This document shows, piece by piece, positions 1 through 9,272 of a stretch of DNA of 64,000 nucleotides. Location of the stretch: the NCBI GenBank assembly GCA_021737405.1, contig JAIPEG010000005.1:62001-126000 (forward strand), written 5' to 3'. Under the pieces are notes generated by a model. The model was not told the origin of the DNA. It did not search any database and saw only the letters and a list, made by a program, of their open reading frames with translations. Both the position numbers and the translations under genes were made by a program. Source of the stretch: Bacteriovoracaceae bacterium (GTDB lineage Bacteria > Bdellovibrionota > Bacteriovoracia > Bacteriovoracales > Bacteriovoracaceae). Position 1 is the first letter of the stretch, and each line of letters opens with the position of its first letter.

Positions 1-2
1 CT

Positions 3-419
3 ACTCCAAATGCGCCTGGAATATGCGCTAATGATAATCGCTTCCTAGACACTATTGCTTCCACTTGTCCTGGCTATAAAGTTTATTTCAATGACCAATT
101 TAGTGATACTAACTTCAATTGTAACGGCCATAAAGGACGCTACTGGAGCCTCCAAGCAGAGTGTAAGGTAGCCCGTGATGCCTATGAAAAATCCATTCAA
201 GAAAAGCATTGTGAATTTACCAGCAATTTACCACAAGTTTCAAGATGTGAGGCTGCCTTTAACTCAGTAAACCTAATGGAAAGTGCCGAAGCCCAATCAA
301 ATGAAGTTGTTAATCTTCCAAGAGATTCATATGGTCTTTACGACAACCTTCTAGAGACCCAAGGACAATTTTATACTGAAACTGGCCCAGACTCACCTCC
401 GCAAGCCGCACAAAAATAG
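3..419 (+). CDS. C-terminal part of an unrecognised Cys-containing protein
   Basis: An open frame runs from the window edge to a TAG at 417-419, leaving 138 residues of a protein whose start lies outside the window. It has six cysteines (for example in ICAND, STCPG, FNCNG, AECK, HCEF and SRCEAA), many Asn/Ser/Gln residues and a Pro/Gln-rich tail. This composition resembles the other exported proteins of the window, so a periplasmic or surface location with disulfides is plausible. No family is recognised. It is convergent with leuS, with only 11 bases between the stop codons. Confidence 0.6.
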   Translation, partial: TPNAPGICANDNRFLDTIASTCPGYKVYFNDQFSDTNFNCNGHKGRYWSLQAECKVARDAYEKSIQEKHCEFTSNLPQVSRCEAAFNSVNLMESAEAQSNEVVNLPRDSYGLYDNLLETQGQFYTETGPDSPPQAAQK

Positions 420-430
420 CTAGCGCTCTT

Positions 431-3217
431 TTACCCTACAACGATATTAACAATCTTCTTAGGGACAATAATGATTTTCTTGATCGTTTTTCCTTCTAAC
501 CATTTTTGAGAGTCTTCATTTTCTAAAACGGCCTTTTCAATCTCTTCCTTTCCAAGATCTATGGGAAGGTCTAACAGAAAGCGCATTTTACCATTAAACG
601 ATATGGGATAAGTAAAAGTACTCTCTATTAAATATTTCTCTTCTGTTTGAGGCCATGGTGCTTTAGAAACAGAGTCAGAGTTCCCTAGAAGTGACCACAA
701 CTCTTCAGCCGTATGAGGGGCAAAAGGAGAAAGGGCTATGACAAGAGGGCCTAAGACTTCTGCTTTATTGCATTTTAACTTACTCAACTCATTCACAGCG
801 ATCATGAAAGCCGATACCGAAGTGTTGAAGGCAAAGTTCTCCATATCTTCGCTAACTTTTTTCAAACATGTATGAAGAACCTTAAGCTCTTCTGGCTTTG
901 CTGATTCATCTGATAGTTGAAGGGAGTCACCTTCGTGAAAAAGATTCCAAAGTTTAACAAGAAAACGATAAACTCCCTCTATTCCGTTTGTATTCCATGG
1001 CTTTGATTGCTCAAGAGGGCCTAGAAACATTTCATAAAGCCTAAGAGTATCAGATCCATATTTTTCAGCAATAATATCGGGGTTTACAACGTTGTACTTT
1101 GATTTACTCATTTTCTCGATGGCCCAGCCGCATTTATAAACCTCAAGATCTCCTTCTTTTTCAAGAACAAACTCTACGTCTTTAAATTCTGGTCGCCATG
1201 ACTTAAAGGCTTCGATATCTAAAATATCATTACTCACGATATTTACATCAACGTGAATCTCTTGAGTTTCATAATTATCTTTTAGGCCGAGAGAGACAAA
1301 TTTCTTTTGATCATTTTTCAAGCGATAGACAAAGTTAGAACGCCCTTGAATCATGCCTTGATTGACCATTTTCTTAAAAGGCTCATCCTCACAGATGACT
1401 CCAAGGTCATATAAAAACTTATTCCAAAAACGTGAGTAAATAAGGTGCCCTGTCGCATGCTCTGGACCTCCGACGTAGAGGTCTACATTTTTCCAATAAG
1501 AGTTGGCCTCAATAGATACTAACTGATCCTCATTGTGAGGATCCATATAACGGAGGAAGTAAGCACTTGAACCTGCAAAGCCTGGCATCGTAGAGAGTTC
1601 ATAAGGATGACCTTCTTTTGTTTGCCAATTTTTCGCTCGGCCAAGAGGAGGCTCGCCCTCTTCAGTTGGAAGATAGGCATCAACTTCAGGTAACTCTAAG
1701 GGAAGCTTGGAGAGCTCAAGCATTTGCGGTTTGCCTTCTTTGTAATAAACAGGGAAAGGTTCACCCCAATAGCGTTGACGAGAAAAGATAGCATCTCGCA
1801 GACGATAATTAATCTTCTTTGAACCAAGGCCCCGTTTTTCGACCTCATCATTCATTTTAGCGATGGCCTCTTTGACGGTGAGACCGTTAATAATATCAGA
1901 ATTTATGCATATACCATTTTTTGCATCATAGGATTCGTCTTGAACATTTGCCGTGCCCTCGCCTTCAATGACAGGAATAATGGGAAGATCGAAATTTTTA
2001 GCGAAAGCATGGTCTCGACTGTCGTGAGCAGGAACTGCCATGATGGCGCCCGTTCCATAACCACCAAGAACATAATCTCCAACCCAAATAGGAATTTCTT
2101 TGCCCGTAAAAGGATGAACACAGAACCCACCAGTAAAGACACCGGTCATGGTCTTTGTATCCATCATTCTTTCACGTTGAGATTTCTTCTTACAGTCTTC
2201 TAGATAATTTTCAACTGCTGCTTTTTGCTCTTTAGTTGTCACTTGAAAAACGTAATCACTCTCCGGCGCCAGGACCATGAAAGTCACACCATAAATCGTA
2301 TCTGGTCTTGTGGTAAAAATATCAAAGCCAAAGTCTTTGCCAGAAACCAAGAAATTCATCTGGGCCCCAACAGAGCGACCAATCCAATTGCGCTGAACTT
2401 CCTTCATTGACTCTGACCAATCAAGAGTCTCAAGACGATCAAGAAGTCTTTGAGCGTAAGCAGATACTCGTAAGCACCACTGCTTCATAACCTTCTGCTC
2501 TACGGGGTGACCGCCTCGCTCACTAAGACCATCTTTCACTTCATCATTGGCCAAAACTGTTCCTAAGGCCGGACACCAATTCACGGGAACCTCATCAAGA
2601 TAAGCGATTCGATAGTTTTGAAGAATCTCTTCTCTCCTATCTTCACTAAACGCCTTCCACTCGTCTTTGGAAAAACTAAGTTCTTGTGAAGACCAAGCCT
2701 TTACAGAATTTGTGCCATTTTTTTCAAAGGATTCGATCAAATTTGAGATGGGTTGGGCCTTATCCATTGCCACGTCATAGTAGTGTTCAAACATTTGGGT
2801 AAAGGCCCATTGAGTCCACTTATAATAAGCAGGGTCACATGTTTTAACTTCACGACTCCAATCAAAGGAGAAACCAATCTTATCTAATTGTTCACGGTAG
2901 CGTTTTAGATTTTCTTCGGTCGTCACCGCCGGATGGGTGCCTGTCTGAATAGCGTACTGTTCTGCAGGAAGACCAAAGGCATCGTAGCCCATGGGGTGAA
3001 GAACATTAAAACCATTATTTCTTTTAAAGCGCGCATAAATGTCGGAGGCAATATAACCAAGAGGGTGTCCCACGTGAAGGCCGGCCCCAGAAGGATAAGG
3101 AAACATATCAAGGACATAATATTTTGGACGAGACGAATGATCTTCGGTCTTGAAGGTTTGATTTTCGGCCCAAAATTTTTGCCACTTCTTGTCAATTTCT
3201 TGGAAATTATAGCTCAT
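431..3217 (-). CDS. leuS: Leucyl-tRNA synthetase
   Basis: This class Ia aminoacyl-tRNA synthetase charges tRNA-Leu in the cytoplasm. The HIGH-type motif is HVGH at residues 48-51, after PYPSGAGL, and KMSKS lies at about 702-706. The editing domain carries TTRPDTIYG and [10 protein letters not shown]. At 928 residues it is longer than the roughly 860 of E. coli LeuRS. The extra length is an insertion between the first Rossmann half and [16 protein letters not shown], plus about 70 residues just before KMSKS. I associate both with Bacteroidetes-type LeuRS. The ATG at 3217 has GAG about 7 nt upstream. The stop lies only 11 bases from that of the convergent partial gene. Confidence 0.97.
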   Translation of the reverse strand: MSYNFQEIDKKWQKFWAENQTFKTEDHSSRPKYYVLDMFPYPSGAGLHVGHPLGYIASDIYARFKRNNGFNVLHPMGYDAFGLPAEQYAIQTGTHPAVTTEENLKRYREQLDKIGFSFDWSREVKTCDPAYYKWTQWAFTQMFEHYYDVAMDKAQPISNLIESFEKNGTNSVKAWSSQELSFSKDEWKAFSEDRREEILQNYRIAYLDEVPVNWCPALGTVLANDEVKDGLSERGGHPVEQKVMKQWCLRVSAYAQRLLDRLETLDWSESMKEVQRNWIGRSVGAQMNFLVSGKDFGFDIFTTRPDTIYGVTFMVLAPESDYVFQVTTKEQKAAVENYLEDCKKKSQRERMMDTKTMTGVFTGGFCVHPFTGKEIPIWVGDYVLGGYGTGAIMAVPAHDSRDHAFAKNFDLPIIPVIEGEGTANVQDESYDAKNGICINSDIINGLTVKEAIAKMNDEVEKRGLGSKKINYRLRDAIFSRQRYWGEPFPVYYKEGKPQMLELSKLPLELPEVDAYLPTEEGEPPLGRAKNWQTKEGHPYELSTMPGFAGSSAYFLRYMDPHNEDQLVSIEANSYWKNVDLYVGGPEHATGHLIYSRFWNKFLYDLGVICEDEPFKKMVNQGMIQGRSNFVYRLKNDQKKFVSLGLKDNYETQEIHVDVNIVSNDILDIEAFKSWRPEFKDVEFVLEKEGDLEVYKCGWAIEKMSKSKYNVVNPDIIAEKYGSDTLRLYEMFLGPLEQSKPWNTNGIEGVYRFLVKLWNLFHEGDSLQLSDESAKPEELKVLHTCLKKVSEDMENFAFNTSVSAFMIAVNELSKLKCNKAEVLGPLVIALSPFAPHTAEELWSLLGNSDSVSKAPWPQTEEKYLIESTFTYPISFNGKMRFLLDLPIDLGKEEIEKAVLENEDSQKWLEGKTIKKIIIVPKKIVNIVVG

Positions 3218-3292
3218 AACGCACTCTATCTACAGGGGGTTTAAAACATCTTTAAAATAAGCGATTTGAATTCTTTTGTCTAAGAGGGTCCC

Positions 3293-4150
3293 TTAGGAAT
3301 CTCTCAAGCAAGGATCGAGGGCAGGAATCTCTGCTGGAGTATCAATGTGCTTCTCATCCCCGTGCCAATCGAAAACTAAGCGACTCGCTCTCAGCTGCAA
3401 ACCACGATGATCTTTGTTCTTTCGCCCATAAACAGGATCTCCCATAATGGGGTGCCCCACTCCTTCAAGATGCTTTCGAATCTGGTGGGTTCTTCCTGTT
3501 CCTAGGCGCAGCTCTAAATAAGTTCTATTATCAAGGCGCTCTAGAACCTTGAAGTAAGTGATGGCCTTCTTTCCATCAATCATCGCATCAAGGCGGCCCT
3601 CTTCCTCTACCACCTCGCCTAAAACCCAAGCGTGATAGATTTTTTGAACAAGGGTTCCTTGCCATTTAGCACTGAGAAGCTTTGCGGCCTTCGCATTATG
3701 GGCAACAACCATCACCCCATCAGTTTCTCTATCTAGGCGATGAATGAGGAAGGGCTCATTCTTGGTTTCTTTTTCAATCATTCGCAACAAGGACATGGAA
3801 TCTCCGTATCTCGTACCTTGAGATAAGAGACCAGCTGGTTTGTACCATGCGCTCCAGTCCCGCTCTTTCTTTATAAGAGTTGGTGCAGCAATATCACCCT
3901 CTCTTTGACGTTCAAAGAGCATAGGATCGTAATAAAATTCCACATGATCCCCAGGCCTAATCGGAGTTTTTGCGCGCCGGATGCGACGCAAGGCCTTACT
4001 ATTGCCCTTTTTAAGCCAGCAAGATCCTTGGATCATCGCTTCTTTTAAGATCGATTTTGAAAGAGGTAATTCTTTATCGAGAAACTCGATAATTTGAATC
4101 TCATCACCCTTAGGAACAGACTTTTTTAAGACAACTTTTTTCTTCATCAT
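3293..4150 (-). CDS. RluA-family pseudouridine synthase
   Basis: Predicted to isomerise uridine to pseudouridine in rRNA or tRNA. An S4-like RNA-binding region (about residues 25-70, SKSILKEAMIQGSCWLKKG) precedes the catalytic domain. HRLDRETDGVMV contains the catalytic Asp, and GRTHQIRKHL with HPIMGDPVYG are the usual C-terminal family motifs. I place the start at ATG 4150, with GAGAGAG 4 nt upstream; a TTG at 4162 is in frame but has no ribosome site. It sits upstream of leuS on the same strand, 75 bases away, and is divergent from the ABC exporter. Which RNA position it modifies cannot be told from sequence. Confidence 0.93.
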   Translation of the reverse strand: MMKKKVVLKKSVPKGDEIQIIEFLDKELPLSKSILKEAMIQGSCWLKKGNSKALRRIRRAKTPIRPGDHVEFYYDPMLFERQREGDIAAPTLIKKERDWSAWYKPAGLLSQGTRYGDSMSLLRMIEKETKNEPFLIHRLDRETDGVMVVAHNAKAAKLLSAKWQGTLVQKIYHAWVLGEVVEEEGRLDAMIDGKKAITYFKVLERLDNRTYLELRLGTGRTHQIRKHLEGVGHPIMGDPVYGRKNKDHRGLQLRASRLVFDWHGDEKHIDTPAEIPALDPCLRDS

Positions 4151-4204
4151 TTTCTCTCTCAAGGACGCTAGACACCCCTATACCATTAAGGCAAACTTCG
4201 CCAC

Positions 4205-5230
4205 ATGACAACACCACTTATAAAAGCTCATGGGCTTAGAAAGCAATTTATTAGCTATAAAAAGAACCCAGGGATTATGGGAAGTTTCACTTCCTTTTTT
4301 AAAAGATCACCTCTGATCAAAGATGCTGTAAAGGGTTTTGACCTTGAGGTTAAAAAGGGTGAGATCGTTGGTCTTCTTGGACCAAATGGTGCTGGAAAAA
4401 CGACTTTGATGAAGATGTTTACGGGCATTATTGTTCCCACAGAGGGAGAACTCAAGATTATTGGCTCAAATCCTTGGGAGCGAGATAAGAACTTTAGAAA
4501 GCGCATTGCCCTTGTTATGGGTCAAAAGTCGCAACTCTGGTGGGATATTCCTGCCATGGATAGCTTTCTTTTGCTTCAAAAATATTATGAAGTTTCGGAT
4601 GAACGTTTCCAAGAGCGCATTAAAAAGATGAGCTCTCTGTTAGGTGTAGAGGAACTTCTTCACATTCATGTGAGAAAACTCTCCTTAGGCGAGAGAATGA
4701 AGATGGAACTTATGGCCTCCCTTCTTCATAACCCGGAGGTCATTTTTCTTGATGAACCCACCATTGGCCTTGATCTCGTGGCCCAAGAGAATATCCGTCA
4801 CTTTATCAAAGAATATCATCGAGAAAATGAGTGCTGTATCATTATCACTTCTCACTATATGCAAGATGTTCAAGCCCTATGTGACAGACTTGTTCTCATT
4901 TTTGATGGAGAAAAAGGCTATGATGGAACCCTTGAAGATTTTGAAGACATCTTAGGTTGTGACAAGAGTGTCACTTTTTCCTTTAAAGAATCTCAAGACC
5001 CAAATCAACAAATTTTTCAAGGCCTTGATGCCACATGGAATGAAGACCATACAGGTGTTGAGCTAAGAGTCCCTGAAGAAACGTTATGCCCAATAAGCTC
5101 TAAAATCATTGATCAACTTCCTGTTGAAGATTTTGCTACGGAAAAACTTCCGATCGAAAGAGTGATGAAGGAGCTCATGAATAATCCCGAAATTCTTAGG
5201 GCCCGTAAGGAAAAAGAAGCGCGTGTTTAA
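4205..5230 (+). CDS. ABC-2 type exporter, ATP-binding protein
   Basis: ATPase subunit of a three-gene exporter with the next two membrane proteins. Walker A is GPNGAGKTT at residues 59-67, the signature is LSLGERMKMEL and Walker B is VIFLDEPTIGLD. The 341 residues include a roughly 100-residue C-terminal extension after the ATPase domain. That extension and the two following permeases match the uncharacterised COG4586/COG4587/COG3694 set, as I remember it. The substrate is unknown. The permease gene overlaps its end by 8 bases, suggesting translational coupling. Confidence 0.93.
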   Translation: MTTPLIKAHGLRKQFISYKKNPGIMGSFTSFFKRSPLIKDAVKGFDLEVKKGEIVGLLGPNGAGKTTLMKMFTGIIVPTEGELKIIGSNPWERDKNFRKRIALVMGQKSQLWWDIPAMDSFLLLQKYYEVSDERFQERIKKMSSLLGVEELLHIHVRKLSLGERMKMELMASLLHNPEVIFLDEPTIGLDLVAQENIRHFIKEYHRENECCIIITSHYMQDVQALCDRLVLIFDGEKGYDGTLEDFEDILGCDKSVTFSFKESQDPNQQIFQGLDATWNEDHTGVELRVPEETLCPISSKIIDQLPVEDFATEKLPIERVMKELMNNPEILRARKEKEARV

Positions 5231-6038
5231 AGATCTCACTCTCGCTAATATTGAAAAGTGGTGGATCACCATTCAAATAAGCTGGGTCAAGCACACGGCC
5301 TATCGCTTGAATTTCTTCCTACAAATCATAGGCCCTGCCTTAGTGTTTTTCTTTGTTAAATATAATTTATGGGCCTCTATTTATGCAGGCGACAGTGAAC
5401 TCATTATCCGTGGGTTTAACTTTGAGCAAATGATTAACTATCATATCTGGGCCTTTGTTGTGGCCTTAGTGGCCCAAGGCCATGGCTCTTGGAACCTTGC
5501 TGAAGATATTCGCCTAGGCCGTATTTCAAGTTATTTAATCTATCCCTTTAACTTTTGGGAATTTCACACCGCCAGCTGGCTCTCCTTTCAAGTTATCCAA
5601 ATGGTCATTGCCACCTTTACCCTTGGAATCATCAGCTACTTTGGTCTTCTGATTTTTCCAAGTCTTAATTATTTTCTTATTGGTGTCGCTTATACCTTAT
5701 TCATTTCTCTTTTTTGGTTCACCCTTCAATACCTAACGGGTGTTATGGCGTTTTGGCTTGAGGAGACTTGGATTCTTAGAGTTATGTTAAATATCATCGC
5801 CTACTTCCTCTCTGGCGCCATCATTCCACTTGATCTTTATCCAAAGTGGCTTGTTGATATTCTTAACTACACCCCTTTTCCCTACCTCACTTACTACCCT
5901 ATTAAGATTTTTATGGGAGAGATGACAAATCTTTCCTTAGGTCTTGCGATTATCTCGTTTTGGACAATTGTTTTTGCCATTATCAATCATCTTGTGTGGA
6001 AGAAAGGCATTAAACTCTACACAGCGGCGGGGATGTAG
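5223..6038 (+). CDS. ABC-2 type exporter permease (first subunit)
   Basis: A 271-residue integral membrane protein with about six hydrophobic segments, for example LNFFLQIIGPALVFFFV and IAYFLSGAIIPLDLYP. The latter is the conserved region between the last two segments of ABC-2 permeases. It starts at GTG 5223 inside the end of the ATPase gene, and the next permease starts two bases after its stop. It is probably one half of a heterodimeric inner-membrane channel. The substrate is unknown. Confidence 0.88.
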   Translation: MFKDLTLANIEKWWITIQISWVKHTAYRLNFFLQIIGPALVFFFVKYNLWASIYAGDSELIIRGFNFEQMINYHIWAFVVALVAQGHGSWNLAEDIRLGRISSYLIYPFNFWEFHTASWLSFQVIQMVIATFTLGIISYFGLLIFPSLNYFLIGVAYTLFISLFWFTLQYLTGVMAFWLEETWILRVMLNIIAYFLSGAIIPLDLYPKWLVDILNYTPFPYLTYYPIKIFMGEMTNLSLGLAIISFWTIVFAIINHLVWKKGIKLYTAAGM

Positions 6039-6040
6039 AG

Positions 6041-6835
6041 ATGACCGAAAAAATGGCCCACTATTGGGATGTTTATAAAAAGTTTGTATCGACTTCAATC
6101 TCTGTTGAAACAAGTTTTCGAACGAGCTTTATTCTTTTGATCTTCATGGATTTCTTCTTCTTCTTTTCCTCTATTGGATCTGTGAGCTTTATTTATGACC
6201 ACGTTGTTAATATTGGTCCCTGGCAAAAAGATCAGCTTCTCTTCTTCCTAACCTTTATGCTCGCCATTGATAATTTACATATGATGATCTTCTCTCAAAG
6301 CTTCTGGGAATTTTCCTTTCATATTAAAACAGGTCAACTTGATTACGTTATCCTAAAACCCATGAACACCATCTTCAGTGTGTTCTTTCGCCACTTCAGG
6401 GCCTCTAGCCTTTTTAACACACCCCTCTTTATGGGTTACTTAATTTATTATGGAATTCAAGTGAACCTTAGTTTTCTTGACTGGACTCTCTTACCCTTTC
6501 TCATCGTTCTTTCTTTGGCCTTACTTGTCGTTATTGAATTCATTTTAAGCACTTCTATGTTTTGGCTAACTGATGGAATGGGGATTAATTTTTTAAGAAT
6601 GCAGATGCAGCAACTTGGTCGTTGGCCCAACTTTATCTATCAAGGATTCATTAGAAAAGTTCTAACCGTTGTCTTACCCATACTTTTAGTGGGCTCAGGC
6701 CCTGTTCACTTCCTTTTTGACAAAAGTGCATGGCAACTTTTAGTCACTATGATCGCCGCCCTGTTCATCTTGGTCCTTGTCTTATTAGTGACTTGGAGAA
6801 TTGGAATTAGGCGTTACGACTCCGCTAGCTCCTAA
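6041..6835 (+). CDS. ABC-2 type exporter permease (second subunit)
   Basis: A 264-residue membrane protein with about six hydrophobic segments, including FILLIFMDFFFFFSSIGSV near the N-terminus and a long hydrophobic C-terminus. The motif QLDYVILKPMN is typical of the COG3694 ABC-2 family (paired permeases such as those called YhaP-like). It is the last gene of the exporter operon. A loosely structured 60-base gap without an obvious terminator follows. Confidence 0.88.
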   Translation: MTEKMAHYWDVYKKFVSTSISVETSFRTSFILLIFMDFFFFFSSIGSVSFIYDHVVNIGPWQKDQLLFFLTFMLAIDNLHMMIFSQSFWEFSFHIKTGQLDYVILKPMNTIFSVFFRHFRASSLFNTPLFMGYLIYYGIQVNLSFLDWTLLPFLIVLSLALLVVIEFILSTSMFWLTDGMGINFLRMQMQQLGRWPNFIYQGFIRKVLTVVLPILLVGSGPVHFLFDKSAWQLLVTMIAALFILVLVLLVTWRIGIRRYDSASS

Positions 6836-6898
6836 AATCAACGCATCACAAGATAAACTGCCCCTTGCGCTTTTCGTTTTGGCCCCCATCTTTATTGC

Positions 6899-7060
6899 AT
6901 GACAACTTTAATCATAAGCCAATTTCCATGGCCTGCACTCGGTCTCTTTATAGGACTTCTTGTAGGTGGACTGATTTTCTCTAATCAGGATATGCTTGAG
7001 GACATCCAAAATGACCAAAAAGCCCCTGAGGAAAAATGCAGAAACAAATCCTGTTTTTAG
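6899..7060 (+). CDS. Possible 53-residue single-pass membrane protein
   Basis: An ATG at 6899 opens 53 codons ending with TAG at 7058-7060. Residues 10-28 (PWPALGLFIGLLVGGLIFS) form one likely transmembrane helix. The tail is charged (EDIQNDQKAPEEKC) and ends in CRNKSCF. It overlaps the start of the MipA/OmpV gene by 25 bases in another frame, and the MipA ribosome site lies inside it, so the two could be coupled. Against it, no clear Shine-Dalgarno precedes 6899. No family is recognised. Confidence 0.4.
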   Translation: MTTLIISQFPWPALGLFIGLLVGGLIFSNQDMLEDIQNDQKAPEEKCRNKSCF

Positions 7061-7893
7061 TCGCCTTATTTACGTTCTTCATAACACCCAGCTATACGCA
7101 AATTACTAAAAGTCTCGATGGATCGGCCTTACCTCTTTGGGAGGCAGGAGCAGGGTTCGTTGCCGCCAATGTCCCCGCCTATCCAGGATCAGAGGACAGC
7201 AATAATTTCTTTATTCCGATTCCAACCTTTTTTTATCGCGGGGAAATTATTCGCGCAGATGAAGAGGGTGGCATGCGGGGCCGCTTTCTCAAAACGGACG
7301 ATTTTGAAATTAATCTAAGTATCGGTGGCTCCCTTCCGGCAAGCTCTAAAGATGTGGCCGCTCGTGCAGGAATGCCAAACCTTAAAACCATGGTTGAACT
7401 AGGCCCTGGGCTTCTCGCTACTTTATGGAGAAAAAGAGGTATCCAAAGTTATAAGTTAGGTCTCAATATCCCCTTGAGAGCGGCCTTCACAGTAGACTTC
7501 TTTGAAGCAAAAGAGAGAGGTCTTGTTTTCAATCCCCTTCTTTATTTCATCACTGAGAACCTCGTTGGAAAGAGAGTCTTTACCTTTACCAGTCTCTCAA
7601 GCATTGTTACCTCTCATAAATTTCAAAAAGTCTTTTATCAGGTTGACCCCCAATTCGCTCTGCCAACAAGACCGGCCTATGCGGTTGAGTCTGGTTATCT
7701 AGGATCCACCCTTTCTCAAGGTTTTAGTAAACTTCTCTTTAATGAAATTAATGCCTTTATTGGCGTCAATTGGACCAATCTTCGAGGGGCCTCTAATCAA
7801 AACTCCCCCCTTTTTAAAAGAAAAGATAATTTCTCTGCTGCCATTGGTTTTGTCTGGTGGTTTTATGAATCAGGGCCACGCGAAAAGAGCTAA
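7036..7893 (+). CDS. MipA/OmpV-family outer membrane protein
   Basis: A 285-residue protein with a Sec signal peptide (residues 1 to about 21, ending PSYTQ). The mature part begins with the family pattern WEAGAGFVAANVPAYPGSED, followed by alternating amphipathic strands and a C-terminal FSAAIGFVWWFYES typical of outer-membrane barrels. MipA of E. coli links murein synthase and hydrolase, while other members are porin-like; which applies here is unknown. GAGG lies 5 nt before ATG 7036. The deacylase gene starts on its last base (TAATG). Confidence 0.88.
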   Translation: MQKQILFLVALFTFFITPSYTQITKSLDGSALPLWEAGAGFVAANVPAYPGSEDSNNFFIPIPTFFYRGEIIRADEEGGMRGRFLKTDDFEINLSIGGSLPASSKDVAARAGMPNLKTMVELGPGLLATLWRKRGIQSYKLGLNIPLRAAFTVDFFEAKERGLVFNPLLYFITENLVGKRVFTFTSLSSIVTSHKFQKVFYQVDPQFALPTRPAYAVESGYLGSTLSQGFSKLLFNEINAFIGVNWTNLRGASNQNSPLFKRKDNFSAAIGFVWWFYESGPREKS

Positions 7894-8363
7894 TGGATCT
7901 TCACAATCGCCTTATCTCCTTTCTTAATCAAAATGAAATTCAATATGATTCGCTAGAACATGTTGCGAGCATGACCTGTGCTGCCTCAGCAACAGCGCGC
8001 GGAGAAGATCAAAAGATTGGTGGAAAGACACTTCTCTTGAAGGACAAAACTGATTTTAGACTCTTTGTGATGAGTGCCGCCCTTGAATTTGACTCTCAGA
8101 AGGCCCGTAAGATTCTAAAAAGTCATAAATTAAGATTTGCTTCAAAAGAAGAACTGTTGCAACAAACAGGTGCTTTAAGTGGGGCTTTGCCTCCCTTTGG
8201 TCGTCCCCTGCAAAGTTTCGATCTCTATATAGACCCATCAGTCCTCGACAACGATAAAATTGCCTTTAATGCAGGTCTTCTGACTTGCTCTTTTATTATG
8301 AATACGCAAGATTGGTATGAGCTTGTTAAAAGTCACGCCAAGCTTTTGAGTTTTACGAAATAA
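7893..8363 (+). CDS. YbaK/EbsC-family aminoacyl-tRNA deacylase
   Basis: A 156-residue stand-alone editing domain. The conserved features are GKTLLLKDKTDFRLFVM early on and the loop GALSGALPPFG (about residues 91-101), which contains the family Gly-x-x-Pro-Phe. Members hydrolyse mischarged aminoacyl-tRNAs such as Cys-tRNA-Pro or Ala-tRNA-Pro in the cytoplasm; the exact substrate cannot be assigned. Its start overlaps the mipA stop and menB starts 9 bases after its end, so these genes are probably cotranscribed. Confidence 0.85.
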   Translation: MDLHNRLISFLNQNEIQYDSLEHVASMTCAASATARGEDQKIGGKTLLLKDKTDFRLFVMSAALEFDSQKARKILKSHKLRFASKEELLQQTGALSGALPPFGRPLQSFDLYIDPSVLDNDKIAFNAGLLTCSFIMNTQDWYELVKSHAKLLSFTK

Positions 8364-8372
8364 GGATGAACT

Positions 8373-9272
8373 ATGGCCGATTCAATCTCCCCTATCTTTG
8401 ATCCCGAGCAGTGGCTTGAGGTTCCAGAGTTTTCTTTTACTGATATCACTTACCACCGAGCGAAGAACCAAGGCACGGTCCGAATTGCCTTTAATCGTCC
8501 AGAAGTTAGAAATGCTTTTCGTCCCCATACGGTAGATGAATTATATCAGGCCCTCGAACACGCCCGCACAACAAGTGATGTCGGCTGCGTTTTACTCACT
8601 GGAAATGGTCCCTCTGAAAAAGATGGTGGCTGGGCTTTTTGTAGTGGAGGGGATCAAAGAATTCGTGGAAAAGATGGTTATAAATATGAAGGTCAAGGAA
8701 AGATTGATCCCGCAAAACTAGGGCGGCTCCATATCTTAGAAGTTCAGCGTCTCATTCGCTTTATGCCAAAAGTTGTCATTGCCGTTGTTCCAGGCTGGGC
8801 CGTTGGTGGTGGTCACTCACTTCATGTGGTTTGTGACATGACTATTGCTTCTAAGGAACATGCTATTTTTAAACAAACTGATCCAGATGTAGCAAGCTTT
8901 GACTCGGGTTATGGATCTGCTTACCTGGCAAAGATGTGTGGCCAAAAAAGAGCTCGAGAAATTTTCTTCTTGGGTCTTAACTATTCTGCCCAAGAGGCCT
9001 TTGAGATGGGAATGATCAATAAAGTCGTTCCTCATGCTGAGCTTGAGAAAGTTGCCCTTGAATGGGGAAGTCTAATCAATTCAAAAAGTCCTACGGCCAT
9101 GAGAATGCTTAAATATGGCTTTAATATGACCGATGATGGCCTTGTGGGCCAACAGCTCTTTGCAGGTGAGGCCACTCGCTTGGCCTACGCTTCAGAAGAA
9201 GCAAAAGAAGGCCGAGATGCTTTTCTTGAAAAGAGAGATCAAGATTACAGCTCTTTTCCATGGCATTACTAA
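8373..9272 (+). CDS. menB: 1,4-dihydroxy-2-naphthoyl-CoA synthase
   Basis: A crotonase-fold enzyme of menaquinone synthesis that closes the second ring of o-succinylbenzoyl-CoA. MenB-specific motifs include NRPEVRNAFRPHTVDEL, WAFCSGGDQRIRG and VPGWAVGGGHSLHVVCD. The C-terminal GRDAFLEKRDQDYSSFPWHY also matches, giving the usual length of about 299 residues. AAGGA precedes the ATG. No other men genes lie in the window, so the pathway is dispersed in this genome. A methyltransferase-like gene overlaps its last 13 bases. Confidence 0.96.
   Translation: MADSISPIFDPEQWLEVPEFSFTDITYHRAKNQGTVRIAFNRPEVRNAFRPHTVDELYQALEHARTTSDVGCVLLTGNGPSEKDGGWAFCSGGDQRIRGKDGYKYEGQGKIDPAKLGRLHILEVQRLIRFMPKVVIAVVPGWAVGGGHSLHVVCDMTIASKEHAIFKQTDPDVASFDSGYGSAYLAKMCGQKRAREIFFLGLNYSAQEAFEMGMINKVVPHAELEKVALEWGSLINSKSPTAMRMLKYGFNMTDDGLVGQQLFAGEATRLAYASEEAKEGRDAFLEKRDQDYSSFPWHY

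Noticed and set aside
1903-2410. Open frames of 60-90 codons on both strands inside leuS
   Set aside because: They lie wholly within a clear essential gene and have no ribosome site or family features.
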